Part shown: one piece after another, positions 47,285 to 58,553 of the stretch
Position numbering within the stretch: position 1 is the first letter of the stretch
Layout of the letters: each line of letters opens with the position of its first letter
DNA from: Anaeramoeba ignava
Lineage: Eukaryota; Metamonada; Anaeramoebidae
Length of the DNA: 64,000 nt
NCBI GenBank assembly: GCA_028826165.1
Contig: JAPDFW010000059.1
Span: 1,253,001 to 1,317,000 of the forward strand
Direction of reading: 5' to 3'
The notes under the pieces: generated by a model
What the model saw: the letters and a program-made list of their open reading frames with translations, nothing else
Database searches by the model: none
Told to the model about the DNA's origin: nothing
Position numbers and translations under genes: made by a program

Positions 47285-48242
47285 TTAAATTTCAATATCA
47301 AAAATATTTTCAACAATATTTATTGATTTAAAATATTTTTGAAAATAAGGATGAGGATGTAAAACACCTTGACTTGGTTCCCATTTTTCAAATTTTTTAA
47401 GGAATTCTTGAGGATCCAAATCAAAATTTGCTTTATTAGAAACATTTGTAATTTTTGATTTCATATTTTTTCTATTTTTTAAAAAGAAAAAGAAAAAAAT
47501 TTTTTTTTTGCTAGTTCAAATTTTTTGGTTAGTTCAAAAAAATACTGATTATTTAATTATACCTAACAAAAGACATATGATGCATCTCAACAACATCTCT
47601 TGTAAAATGGAAACTTTGAGAACAATTTTCCATTCTTCTTGTTGGATCAGTCAAAACAGGATAAGGAGAAGCAATCCGAAGAGGCTTTCCATTATCAATT
47701 TTATGAATGAAAGGAACACAATTCAGATCATCATAAGGAAGAAGTTCCCAAATGGGTTTTTTGAAATAATATCGTTGATAACAAGTAGTGGATTCATAAT
47801 CATTTTGCTCAATAATTTGGATTGAATTTTGCACTTGTGAACTCAAATAAAATTCATCAGTATCCATTAATAAAAAATGAGAACAACCAGCTAAATAGCA
47901 TTTGGTTCGTCCTAATTCTCTTTTCAATAACTCATTAAAAAATTGATCAGGAATATTTAATGGATTTTTCACTTCTTCTTTTGTTCTATTTTGTGAAACT
48001 AGAAGAAGTTTATCTCGATCTGAAAATGTTTTTGGAGTATATAATACAATTTCATCCACTAATTTTTTCTTTTTTAAATCTTCTAATAATGTTTCTAATT
48101 CTGAATTGCATTTTTCTCCAAAATTCGATATTTTTTGATAAATTATTACTATATATTTTGCATTTTTTCTTATTGATTTTATTGAAAATTCAAGTAATTC
48201 TTCACCATCAAAAACATTATAAGCAATTCCAAGTTTCATCAA
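47285..48242 (-). CDS. GT-A-like glycosyltransferase
   Basis: Exons are 48242-47563 and 47471-47285 with a 91-bp GTATAA...AG intron, giving 288 residues. The amino end (LGIAYNVFDGEELLEFSIKS) looks like a nucleotide-sugar-binding start, and HFLLMDTDEFYL holds a DxD-type metal site. MHHMSFVR then runs into the second exon (KNMKSKITN). There is no signal peptide or membrane segment, so the enzyme would be cytosolic or peripheral. The acceptor sugar is unknown. The Met pair at the start leaves the first codon uncertain by one residue. Confidence 0.72.
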
Positions 48243-48353
48243 AAAAAAAAAATTGAAAAAGAAAATGAAAAAAAATGAAAATGAAAATGAAAAAAATTTG
48301 GATTAAAATTTTTTTTATTATTAAAAAAAAATTATTTTTAAAAGGAATGAAAT

Positions 48354-50778
48354 CTAATTTTGATATTTACGAACTAAAAAAATTCCAGCAAAAGCGATTG
48401 CACAAACAATAAAAGAACTTTTAGCGTTTGAAATTTTATTTTGTTTTTTGGTTTTTTCTTTTTTGATTTAATTTCATTTTCTTTATGATTTTCATTTTGA
48501 ATTTGATTTTGATTTTGATTTTGATTTTGATTTTGATTTTCAATTTGATTTAGATTTTCAATTTGATTTTCAATTTGATTTTGATTCTCTTTTTCTTTTT
48601 CTTTTTCTTTTTCTTTTTGAATTTCATTTTGATTTTCTAATTCTATTTGTAATTGTTCTAAAATATCTTCAGGTATTTCTATTGAAGAATCTAATGATAA
48701 TGCTAAATTAATATATCCTTTTGCTTTGTTGAAATTTTTTTCAACTCCTCTTCCTAAAGTATGCATTATAGCGAGTTGTTTCATTGCTTCAGGTTGAAAA
48801 TTATTTAAAGCTGCATCAGTCCAATATTTTATTGCAAGTTCATCACTTTGTTCAATTCCATTTCCTTAATTAATTTGATTTTAATTTTGATTTTGATTTT
48901 AATTTTAATTTTAATTTTAATTTTAAATTTTAATTTTAATTTGATTTTGATTTTAAATTTGAATTGATTTTGATTTGAATTTGATTTGAATTTTGATTTT
49001 GAATTTTTAATTTTAATTTTAATTTTGATTTTGATTTTGAATTTGATTTGAATTTGATTTTGAATTTGATTTTGATTTTCAATTTGAATTTGAATTTAAT
49101 TTGATTTGAATTTTAATTTTGATTTTGATTTTGAATTTGATTTTGATTTTGATTTTGATTTTGATTTTAATTTAAATTTGATTTTGATTTTGATTTTAAT
49201 TTTAATTTGAATTTTAATTTTAATTTTAATTTAATTTTGAATTTGAATTTGATTTTAAATTTGATTTTAATTTGATTTTGATTTTGATTTTTAATTTTAA
49301 TTTTGATTTTGAATTTAATTTTGATTTTGATTTTGATTTTAATTTTAATTTTAATTTGAATTTAATTTTGATTTTGATTTTGATTTTGATTTTTAATTTT
49401 GATTTTGAATTTGATTTTAATTTTAATTTTAATTTTGATTTTGAATTTAATTTTTAATTTGATTTTGATTTTGATTTTAATTTTAATTTTGAATTTGAAT
49501 TTGATTTTGATTTTAATTTTGATTTTGATTTTGATTTTAATTTTGAATTTGAATTTGAATTTTGATTTTAATTTTGATTTTGATTTTAATTTTGATTTTT
49601 AATTTTGATTTTAATTTTTAATTTGATTTTGAATTATTTTGAATTTAATTTGATTTTGAATTTGAATTTAATTTTAATTTGATTTTGATTTTAAATTTGA
49701 ATTGATTTTGATTTGAATTTGATTTGAATTTTGATTTTTAATTTTTAATTTTGAATTTGAATTTTGAATTTGAATTTGAATTTGAATTTTGATTTTGATT
49801 TTGATTTTGAATGGAAATTAAAATTAATCATCAAACCTCCTTGAAAATATAAATTTCCTAAATAAACTCCTGCAATTTGACTACCATTTTCTAAAGCCTT
49901 TTTATAATATTTTTCTGCTTTAATAAAATTTTGTTGACATCCTTGACCAGAACAATAAAGATTTCCAACCTTAAATATTAATGAAAAGAAAAATATTTTT
50001 TTTGTTCAATAAATAAATAAATGAACAAATATAATAATTAAAATAATTGAATAAATAAACACCATAAATAATGCAGTTGAACTATTTTGTTTTGCAGCTT
50101 TTTTAAACAAAGAAAAACCCATTTCATAATTAGGTGTAATTGGATAATTTGAATCATTAATAATATAAAGAGCTGCCAATTTATATAAACTAATTAAATG
50201 ACTTTTTTTGGCACTACTTGATAAATATTGAAGAGCTTTTGAATAATCTTTTTGATCTTCATAAAAAATTGAGAGAATAAATCTTTAAAGATATTAATTT
50301 AAATATTTGATTTAAATATCGATTTAAATATTTGATTTAAATATTTGATTTAAATATTTGATTTAAATATTTGATTTAAATATTTGATTTAAATATATTT
50401 AAATTTAATTTAAATTATTAATTTAAATATTTGATTTAAATATTTGATTTAAATATTAATTTAATTATTAATTATTTACTCTGAATTTGAATCTATTTTT
50501 CCTTGATAATCATTTTTAATAATAAGCATCCATTCTGTTGATTCTTTTTTTTTTAAAGTGATTATAACTAAATATCCTTTCTCATTAAAATCCCATTTCG
50601 AATTTTCTTCATCAATTCCATAAATTAATTCTCCACAAAGTATTGGTTCTTTTTCTTTTATTCCAGCTTGAATCCAATTAGAATGTATTTGAATATCAAG
50701 ATCACTTTTTTTTATTCCTTCAGGAATTTCAAAATTTATTAAAATTTCTTGTTCTGTTTGTGAAAATGAATAACTCAT
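48354..50778 (-). CDS. CS (p23/NudC-like) domain + Sel1 repeats + carboxy-terminal membrane anchor
   Basis: Exons are 50778-50480, 50282-50063, 49969-49837 and 48864-48354; all phases agree. Residues 1-90 form a CS domain (SFSQTEQEILINFEIPEG, then WIQAGIKEKEPILCGELIYG, KWDFNEKGYLVIITLKK). At least four Sel1-like repeats follow across exons 2-4: YSKALQYLSSSAKKSHLISL, GFSLFKKAAKQNS, KAEKYYKKALENGS and AIKYWTDAALNN. A Gln/Asn/Glu linker precedes KISNAKSSFIVCAIAFAGIF, a single membrane segment ending LVRKYQN, one frame away. One base is missing in an A run near 48440. CS domains bind Hsp90 or dynein clients, Sel1 repeats are protein scaffolds, and the anchor suggests an ER or mitochondrial outer-membrane site. 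The role is inferred only. Confidence 0.75.
48865..49836 (-). repeat. TTTTGA/TTTTAA hexamer repeat in the CS-Sel1 gene intron
   Basis: The 972-bp intron is a mixture of TTTTGA, TTTTAA and TTTGAA hexamers. It lies inside a Gly codon between two Sel1 repeats. Open frames of Phe-Asn-Phe-Asp within it are artefacts. Confidence 0.85.
50283..50479 (-). repeat. 13-bp ATATTTGATTTAA repeat in CS-Sel1 intron 1
   Basis: The 197-bp intron between the CS domain and the first Sel1 repeat is a run of AAATATTTGATTT units (13 bp). Confidence 0.8.
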
Positions 50779-50842
50779 TTAAAATGAAAATGAAAAAAAT
50801 GAAAAAAAAAAAATTGAAAAATCATTTTTTTTCTTTTCAAAA
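50779..50842. promoter_or_regulatory. 64-bp bidirectional promoter
   Basis: The CS-Sel1 and first RCC1-BTB start codons face away from each other across only 64 bp. The gap holds AAAATGAAAAAAATGAAAAA (read as T-run/CATTTTT on the minus coding strand) and ATTTTTTTTCTTTTCAAAA before the plus-strand ATG. Confidence 0.5.
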
Positions 50843-52608
50843 ATGAATGATTGTTTATTTTTTGGTGAAAATGAAACACCAATTCTTATCAAAAATGAAT
50901 CAAATAAAATAACAAAACCAATTCAATTTAAATTTGAAAATGAAAACGAAAATGAAAATGAAAAACAAATTAAACAAATTTCATCAAATTTATTTTCAAC
51001 AATTTTTCTTTTTGAAAATGGAAAAGTAATAGAATACTTAAATGAAAATAATTCAAATCAAAAAATCCAAATTGAAGAAAATATTCAAAAAGTAACTGTT
51101 AGTTGGAGAAATGAAACTATTTTAACAAAAGAAGGAAATGTAATTGCCAAAGGAAAAGATATTAATCCAAATAATTCAAATGAATTTATCAATATTTCAT
51201 CATTAATTGAAGATAAAAATGATAGAATAATTCAAGATATTGTTACTGGTGATAGTTCAATTTACTTATTAACTTCAAATCAAAATGCTTATGGAATTGG
51301 TTCAAATGATTATAGTCAACTTGGTTTAGATCCTGAAACACTTGAAAAACAGAAAAACCAATTTTAATGATGAAAAATGTTTCTAAAATATTTTCAGGAA
51401 ATTCTTCTCAATTTGTTTTTCTTTTAAATTCAAATCAAGAATTATTTGGATCTGGCTATAACTATTCAAGTCAACTTGGATTAGGAGAATCAAGAAAAGA
51501 AGAAAAAATCCAAAAATTAACCAAAATCCAAAATATTCCAAAAGGCAAAATAATTGATATTCAATGTGGATATACCCATTCAGTAATGCTTATTGAAGAA
51601 GAAAATGAAAATCAAAAATCAAAAAGAAAACTTTATTCATGTGGAGATTTTTCATATAATGGACTTGGCAAAGAAGACGAAAATACTTATGAATTTACTG
51701 AAATCAAATCATCTTTATTTGAAGAAAATGATGATAATATTCTTGATTTTTCTGTTGGAGATGCTCATACTTTGATTTTAACTTCTAATTCAAAACTAAT
51801 AGGATTTGGAGATAATGATTATGGCCAATTAGGAACTGGAGATACAAATGATCAATCAATTCCAATTCAAATTGAACTTCCTAAATTAAGATTTAATGAA
51901 GAAATTTCTAATTATCATATTTATTGTGGATATTTCAATTCATTTCTTTATTATTCTTCTCCTTCTTTTTCCAATCTTGAAGAAGATTTGATAAAATTAT
52001 TTGAAAGAAAAGAATTTTGTGATATTTCATTTAAAACAGAAAATGGAGAAATAATTGAAGCTCATAAATTAATATTGAAATATAGATTAAATCAAAATGA
52101 AATTGAAAAACTTAAAGAAATTATTTCAAAAAAATCAATTAAAGAATCAAATCAAATATTTGAAATGATTTATTCAAACAGAATAATAAATCCAAAATTA
52201 TATTCTGAAATTAAAGAAATTATAAATTCTAATGAAAAAATAGAAGAAACAATGAAAAGAATTTATTTAAATGAAAATGAAAATGAAAAAGATTTTATAA
52301 TTGAAAGAAAAGAAAAACAATATAAATTTCCTAAATTAATATTAATAATGAGAAGTGAATTATATAGAGGAATGTTTTTATCTGTAACTGAAGATAAATC
52401 TAATAAAGTTACAGATTATAGTGAATTAAGTAATAAATCATTTCAAATATTAGAATATTGGATTTATTCAAATAAAATCAAAGATGATATTCAAATTACA
52501 CAAGAAATAATTAATGAACTTGAAACAGGAATTGATTATTTTCAATTAAATCAAACAAATCCAAATTTAATTGATTTATTAATTAAAAAATTTAATAATC
52601 AAAATTAA
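50843..52608 (+). CDS. RCC1-repeat/BTB protein, copy 1 (one frameshift)
   Basis: About 589 residues after allowing for one lost A in the run near 51346-51350; the intact copies have an A6 there. The first 370 residues are RCC1-type blades, recognised by YGIGSNDYSQLGL, FGSGYNYSSQLGLGE, SCGDFSYNGLGK and IGFGDNDYGQLGTGD. A short, core-lacking BTB follows (FCDISFKTENGEIIEAHKLI), then a second BTB (KQYKFPKLILIMRSELYRGMF). RCC1-BTB proteins in other eukaryotes act in cullin-3 ubiquitin ligation or Ran/Rho signalling. For this branch the role is unknown. The leader is TTTTCTTTTCAAAA, nearly shared by all five copies. Confidence 0.8.
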
Positions 52609-52696
52609 AATCAAAATTAAAATTAAAATTAAAAATTAAAATCAAAATTAAAATTAAAATTTCAAAAATATTTTTTTCATTTTTTTCTTTTCAAAA
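52609..52696. promoter_or_regulatory. inter-copy spacer with conserved start-proximal motif
   Basis: 88 bp of AAATTA microsatellite followed by TTTTTTTCATTTTTTTCTTT and CAAAA just before the ATG. The spacer at 54467-54553 (87 bp) is almost the same, so each RCC1-BTB unit carries its own leader. Confidence 0.6.
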
Positions 52697-54466
52697 ATGA
52701 ATGATTGTTTATTTTTTGGTTTGAATTATTATCCAAAACTTATCAAAAATGAACCAGATAAAATAACAAAACCAATTCAATTTAAATTTGAAAATGAAAA
52801 TGAAAATGAAAATGAAAATGAAAAACAAATTAAACAAATTGCATCAGGTTATTTTGCAACAATTTTTCTTTTTAAAAATGGAAAAGCAATAGAATATTTA
52901 ATTGAAAATGATTCAAATCAAAAAATCCAAATTGAAGAAAATATTCAAAAAGTAACTGCTGATTATCTAAATGAAGCTATTTTAACAATAGAAGGAAATG
53001 TAATTGCCAGAGGAGAAGATATTAATTCAGAAAATTCAAAAGAATTTATCAATATTTCATCATTAATTGAAGATACAAATGATAGAATAATTCAAGATGT
53101 TGTTTCTGGATACAAATCACTTTACTTATTAACTTCAAATCAAAATGCTTATGGAATTGGTTCAAATGAATATGGTCAACTTGGTTTAGATCCTGAAACA
53201 CTTCAAAAAACAGAAAAACCAATTTTAATAATGAAAAATGTTTCTAAAATATTTTCAGGAAATACTTCAGATTCTGTCTTTCTTTTAAATTCAAATCAAG
53301 AATTATTTGGATGTGGCGATAATCAATATGGTCAACTTGGATTAAGAGAATCAAGAAAAGAAGAAAAAGTTCCTAAATTAACCAAAATCCAAAATATTCC
53401 AAAAGGCAAAATAATTGATATTCAATGTGGAGGATTTCATTCAATAATGTTGATTGAAAATGAAAATCAAAATGAAAACCCAAAAAGAAAACTTTATTCA
53501 TGTGGGAGATATCTTTATAATGGACTTGGCAAATTTAGAGATACTTATGAATTTACTGAAATCAAATCATCTTTATTTGAAGAAAATGATGATAATATTC
53601 TTGATTTTTCTGTTGGAAATGATCATAATTTGATTTTAACTTCAAAAGCAAAATTAATAGGATTTGGAAATAATGAATATGGCCAATTAGGAACTGAAGA
53701 TACAAATAATCAATCAATTCCAATTCAAATTGAACTTCCTAAATTAAGATTTAATGAAGAAATTTTCAATTATCATATTCTTTGCAAAAATGAAAGATCA
53801 TTTCTTTATTATTCTCCTTTTCCTTTTTCCAATCTTGAAGAAGATTTGATAAAATTATTTGAAAGAAAAGAATTTTGTAATATTTCATTTAAAACCGAAA
53901 ATGGAGAAATAATCAAAGCTCATAAATTAATATTGAAATATAGATTAAATCAAAATCAAAATGAAATTGAAAAACTTAAAGAAATAATTTCAAAAAAATC
54001 AATTAAAGAATCAAATCAAATATTTGAAATGATTTATTCAAACAGAATTATAAATCCAAAATTATATTCAGAAATTAAAGAAATTATAAATTCTAATGAA
54101 AAAATTGAAGAAACAATGAAAAGAATTTATTTAAATGAAAATGAAAAAGATTTTATAATTGAAAGAAAAGAAAAACAATATAAATTTCCCAAATTAATAT
54201 TAATAATGAGAAGTGAATTATATCGAGGAATGTTTTTATCTGTAATAAATGATAAATCTAATAAAGTTACAGATTATAGTGAATTAAGTAATAAATCATT
54301 TCAAATATTAGAATATTGGATTTATTCAAATCAAATCAAAGAAGAAATTCAAATTACACAAGAAATAATTAATGAAATTCAAATTGGAATTGATTATTTT
54401 CAATTAAATCAAACAAATCCAAATTTATTTGATTTATTAATTAACAAATTTAATAATCAAAATTAA
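52697..54466 (+). CDS. RCC1-repeat/BTB protein, copy 2 (intact)
   Basis: 589 residues, open throughout. It is very similar to copy 1 at both DNA and protein level. RCC1 blades: YGIGSNEYGQLGLDPE, FGCGDNQYGQLGL, SCGRYLYNGLG and IGFGNNEYGQLG. The two BTB-like modules are in the same order as in copy 1. The start is 1854 bp from copy 1's start and 1857 bp from copy 3's, which marks tandem duplication of one unit. An acidic Glu-Asn repeat of variable length (about residues 31-43) distinguishes the copies. Confidence 0.88.
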   Translation: MNDCLFFGLNYYPKLIKNEPDKITKPIQFKFENENENENENEKQIKQIASGYFATIFLFKNGKAIEYLIENDSNQKIQIEENIQKVTADYLNEAILTIEGNVIARGEDINSENSKEFINISSLIEDTNDRIIQDVVSGYKSLYLLTSNQNAYGIGSNEYGQLGLDPETLQKTEKPILIMKNVSKIFSGNTSDSVFLLNSNQELFGCGDNQYGQLGLRESRKEEKVPKLTKIQNIPKGKIIDIQCGGFHSIMLIENENQNENPKRKLYSCGRYLYNGLGKFRDTYEFTEIKSSLFEENDDNILDFSVGNDHNLILTSKAKLIGFGNNEYGQLGTEDTNNQSIPIQIELPKLRFNEEIFNYHILCKNERSFLYYSPFPFSNLEEDLIKLFERKEFCNISFKTENGEIIKAHKLILKYRLNQNQNEIEKLKEIISKKSIKESNQIFEMIYSNRIINPKLYSEIKEIINSNEKIEETMKRIYLNENEKDFIIERKEKQYKFPKLILIMRSELYRGMFLSVINDKSNKVTDYSELSNKSFQILEYWIYSNQIKEEIQITQEIINEIQIGIDYFQLNQTNPNLFDLLINKFNNQN

Positions 54467-54553
54467 AATCAAAATTAAAATTAAAATTAAAATTAAAATC
54501 AAAATTAAAATTAAAATTTCAAAAATATTTTTTTCATTTTTTTCTTTTCAAAA

Positions 54554-56328
54554 ATGAATGAAATTTTATTTTTTGGTCAAAATCAATTACCAAAACTTAT
54601 CAAAAATGAACCAGATAAAATAAAAAAACCAATTCAATTTAAATTTGAAAATGAAAATGAAAATGAAAATGAAAATGAAAAACAAATTAAACAAATTTCA
54701 ACAGCAAGTTATTCAATAATTTTCCTTTTTAAAAATGGAAAAGCAATAGAATACTTAAATGAAAATAATTCAAATCAAAAAATCCAAATTGAAAATATTC
54801 AAAAAGTAGCTGCTGGTTATCTAAATATTGTTGTTTTAACAAAAGAAGGAAATGTATTTGCCAGAGGAGAAGATATTAATCCAGAAAATTCAAAAGAATT
54901 TATCAATATTTCATCATTAATTGAAGATAAAAATGATAGAATAATTCAAGATATTGTTTCTGGATACAAATCACTTTACTTATTAACTTCAAATCAAAAT
55001 GCTTATGGAATTGGTTCAAATGAATATGGTCAACTTGGTTTAGATCCTGAAACACTTCAAAAAACAGAAAAACCAATTTTAATAATGAAAAATGTTTCTA
55101 AAATATTTTCAGGAAATACTTCAGATTCTGTCTTTCTTTTAAATTCAAATCAAGAATTATTTGGATGTGGCGATAATCAATATGGTCAACTTGGATTAGG
55201 AGAATCAAGAAAAGAAGAAAAAATCCAAAAATTAACCAAAATCCAAAATATTCCAAAAGGCAAAATAATTGATATTCAATGTGGAGGATTTCATTCAATA
55301 ATGTTGATTGAAAATGAAAATGAAAATGAAAATCCAAAAAGAAAACTTTATTCATGTGGAGATTGGGAATATAATGGACTTGGCAGATTTAGATATACTT
55401 ATGAATTTACTGAAATAAAATTATCTTTATTTGAAAATGATGATATTATTCTTGATTTTTCTGTTGGAAATGATCATACTTTGATTTTAACTTCAAAAGC
55501 AAAATTAATAGGATTTGGAGATAATTTTTATGGTCAATTAGGAACTGAAGATGCAAATAATCAATTAATTCCAATTCAAATTGAACTTCCTAAATTAAGA
55601 TTTAATGAAGAAATTTTCAATTATCATATTCTTTGCAAAAATGAAAGATCATTTCTTTATTATTCTCCTCCTCCTTTTCCAATCTTGAAGAAGATTTGAT
55701 AAAATTATTTGAAAGAAAAGAATTTTGTGATATTTCATTTAAAACCGAAAATGGAGAAATAATCAAAGCTCATAAATTAATATTGGAATATAGATTAAAT
55801 CAAAATGAAATTGAAAAACTTAAAGAAATTATTTCAAAAAAATCAATTAAAGAATCAAATCAAATATTTGAAATGATTTATTCAAACAGAATAATAAATC
55901 CAAAATTATATTCTGAAATTAAAGAAATTATAAATTCTAATGAAAAAATTGAAGAAATAATGAAAAGAATTTATTTAAATGAAAATGAAAAAGATTTTAT
56001 AATTGAAAGAAAAGAAAAACAATATAAATTTCCCAAATTAATATTAATAATGAGAAGTGAATTATATCGAGGAATGTTTTTATCTGTAACTGAAGATAAA
56101 TCTAATAAAGTTACAGATTATAGTGAATTAAGTAATAAATCATTTCAAATATTTGAATATTGGATTTATTCAAATCAAATTAAAGATGAAATTCAAATTA
56201 CAAAAGAAATAATTAATGAAATTCAAATTGGAATTGATTATTTTCAATTAAATCAAACAAATCCAAATTTATTTGATTTATTAATTAAAAATTTAATAAT
56301 CAAATTTAATAATCAAAATTCAAATTAA
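54554..56328 (+). CDS. RCC1-repeat/BTB protein, copy 3 (one frameshift)
   Basis: About 592 residues if one T is restored in the run near 55676-55680 (copy 2 has TTTTTCC where this copy has TTTTCC). Before the break it encodes the RCC1 blades; after it, in the next frame, the paired BTB modules continue to 56328. Large parts of the RCC1 region are identical to copy 2, for example the FGCGDNQYGQLGLGE blade, suggesting recent duplication or gene conversion. Confidence 0.8.
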
Positions 56329-56441
56329 AATTTAAAAGAAACCTTTTTAATAAATGACGTTTTTAATACGTTTTATTTAATTGTTTTGTTTTTCATTTTT
56401 CCAAAATTTTTCATTTTTCAATTTGTTAAAAAAAAAGAAAA

Positions 56442-58484
56442 TTGATGAAAGACGTTTCTTTAATTATTTTTTTAATTTCAATTTTTTTGATTTTTAATGT
56501 TAAATCACAAATATCAGTTAAAAATACATATAATTTCCCAGTTGAAATGGAAAATATATATGTAACTTTAATTGATTCAGAATTAGGAATAGCATATTTT
56601 GCAGATCAAGACTCAAGCCGAACATCACATCTTTGCAAAATTAGGATTTCCAATTTCAAGTTCATTTCTTGTCTTGATTTAGGAGTATATAATGTTTATT
56701 GTGGAACAATCGACACTGAGAATAAATTAGCGTATTTTGGAAATCATCGAAATCAAGCAGAGATTATTAAGGTTGATTTGAGATCATTTCAAGTTGTTGA
56801 CACAATTACTTTAACTGGTGGAATATCCAATTTATTTTCAGCTCAAATTGATATTGTTAATCAAAAAGCATATTTCATTTCAGATTCAACTTCTCCAGAT
56901 GTTGTCAAAATTGATTTGGTCACGTTTTTACAAGAATCAACTCTGGAAATTTCAGACCAAAATCGATGGGGATCAGTAATTGATGTTCCAAAAGGATTTC
57001 TTTATATTTTCACTGATTATTTTGTTGATTCAAATCCAACAATTGAGAAAATTGCATTGTCAACATTCACAAAAGTGGATTCACTTACTTTGAATTCTTC
57101 AGAAAGACACCCCTTTACGGGTGTTATTGATTCCTCCAAAGGATTCATGTATGTTGGCACCAAAACAAGCCCTATTCAGATTGTCAAAGTGAATCTGAAT
57201 GATTTCTCAAGAGTTGGATCAATTACTTCTCCAGAAACACAATATTATGCTTATGCAAGTGGAATTGATGAGGAGAACCAATTGGCGTATTTTATTGCCT
57301 ATTCAGGATATATTATTAGAATCAATTTGCGCGATTTTTCCATTGTGGATTCTTTAGAGCTTGGAGTGAGCTATTTTCCATTGTCTTTATCGCTTGATTT
57401 GGAACGAAATGTATCTTTCATTGGAGCTGAAGATGGCGGGATTTACAAATTGGATTTGACTTCGTTTAACCAGCAAATCTTCGGCGAAATTCCCTTCTTC
57501 GCTGATCTTGGAGTGATTGTAATTGATCCAAATACTCAAAATGCATATATTGGTTTCCAATCTGCCTTGATTGTCAAATTTGATTTGGATGCTTTTGAAA
57601 TGGTTGATTATATCCAAAATGATAATACAGACAATATGATTTGTTTTGGAGCAATTGACAAAAAAGGCCAATTTGGCTATTTCTTTACGCAATTAGGATT
57701 GGATGTTTACAAAATCGATTTATCAAATTTTTCAGTTGATTTCTTTAAGGAATTTTTTGGATCAGATTACATCAATGAGGAAACTGAAGCTGTTGTATTT
57801 GATAAAGAAAACTCCATTTTTTATGTTGGTTTCAATTACTTTGAAAACAGAACAATTTACAAAATTTCTGTTCCCGATTTGGAAATTGTTGGAAGTCTGA
57901 ATATTGGAATGGATTCAATTCCCGCTTTACTTTTGGATTCTTCAAAAGGTTTTCTTTATGCAGATTTGGGGTTTTATGGGACTTCGTTGTTGAAAATACA
58001 ATTATCCAATTTTGAACCAGTTTTTAGTATTAATTTAACTGATTATGGTCGTCTGAATTCAATCATAATTGATTCAACTCATGAATTCATTTTTTTTGGA
58101 AATGAAATGTGCGATGATTTGGATGAAACTTCAAAATCAAAATTGAGTTCTTGTGGAATTGAGATTTGTCGCATTTCTTTATTGAATGGAGATCAAATCG
58201 AATGTGACACAACTAATTTGCAAAATGGAATTCAAGCCTCTTTTCTTGATACATCTGATACTTATGCATTTTTTTTCTCTGATTTCGAATCAAAGGATTT
58301 GCAAATATCAACAAATGTTACTCAAATTGATACAATTTCAAATGAAATTCTTTATAATTTTTCTTTCGATAATTTTGCTTACATTTCCATTTCAGCTGTG
58401 GATCCAATAACAGGAAATGCTTATATTGCTCCATATGGTTATCCAGTTTCTTTAATTCAACTTTTACTTCCAAAAATGAAATGA
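56442..58484 (+). CDS. secreted YVTN-like beta-propeller protein
   Basis: 680 residues, no intron, ends at TGA. The first 25 residues are a hydrophobic signal sequence ending near NVKSQ. The rest is about a dozen repeats of roughly 45 residues with the pattern AYF, then I-x-KIDL-x-F, then a VDS-L strand, as in YVTN or SMP-30-like propellers. There is no membrane segment at the end, so it is probably secreted or lumenal; many Asn-x-Ser/Thr sites are present. Codon use is more balanced (more C and G) than in the flanking RCC1-BTB copies. It sits exactly between the plus-strand and minus-strand copies. Ligand unknown. Confidence 0.8.
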   Translation: MMKDVSLIIFLISIFLIFNVKSQISVKNTYNFPVEMENIYVTLIDSELGIAYFADQDSSRTSHLCKIRISNFKFISCLDLGVYNVYCGTIDTENKLAYFGNHRNQAEIIKVDLRSFQVVDTITLTGGISNLFSAQIDIVNQKAYFISDSTSPDVVKIDLVTFLQESTLEISDQNRWGSVIDVPKGFLYIFTDYFVDSNPTIEKIALSTFTKVDSLTLNSSERHPFTGVIDSSKGFMYVGTKTSPIQIVKVNLNDFSRVGSITSPETQYYAYASGIDEENQLAYFIAYSGYIIRINLRDFSIVDSLELGVSYFPLSLSLDLERNVSFIGAEDGGIYKLDLTSFNQQIFGEIPFFADLGVIVIDPNTQNAYIGFQSALIVKFDLDAFEMVDYIQNDNTDNMICFGAIDKKGQFGYFFTQLGLDVYKIDLSNFSVDFFKEFFGSDYINEETEAVVFDKENSIFYVGFNYFENRTIYKISVPDLEIVGSLNIGMDSIPALLLDSSKGFLYADLGFYGTSLLKIQLSNFEPVFSINLTDYGRLNSIIIDSTHEFIFFGNEMCDDLDETSKSKLSSCGIEICRISLLNGDQIECDTTNLQNGIQASFLDTSDTYAFFFSDFESKDLQISTNVTQIDTISNEILYNFSFDNFAYISISAVDPITGNAYIAPYGYPVSLIQLLLPKMK

Positions 58485-58553
58485 AATTTGGAATTAAATC
58501 AATTTTTTCTTTAATTTTTTGAAATGAAAAAAAAAATAAAGAAAAAAATCTAA

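Noticed and set aside
49272-49602. Plus-strand open frames of Asn-Phe-Asp repeats
   Set aside because: They are readings of the hexamer repeat inside the CS-Sel1 intron.
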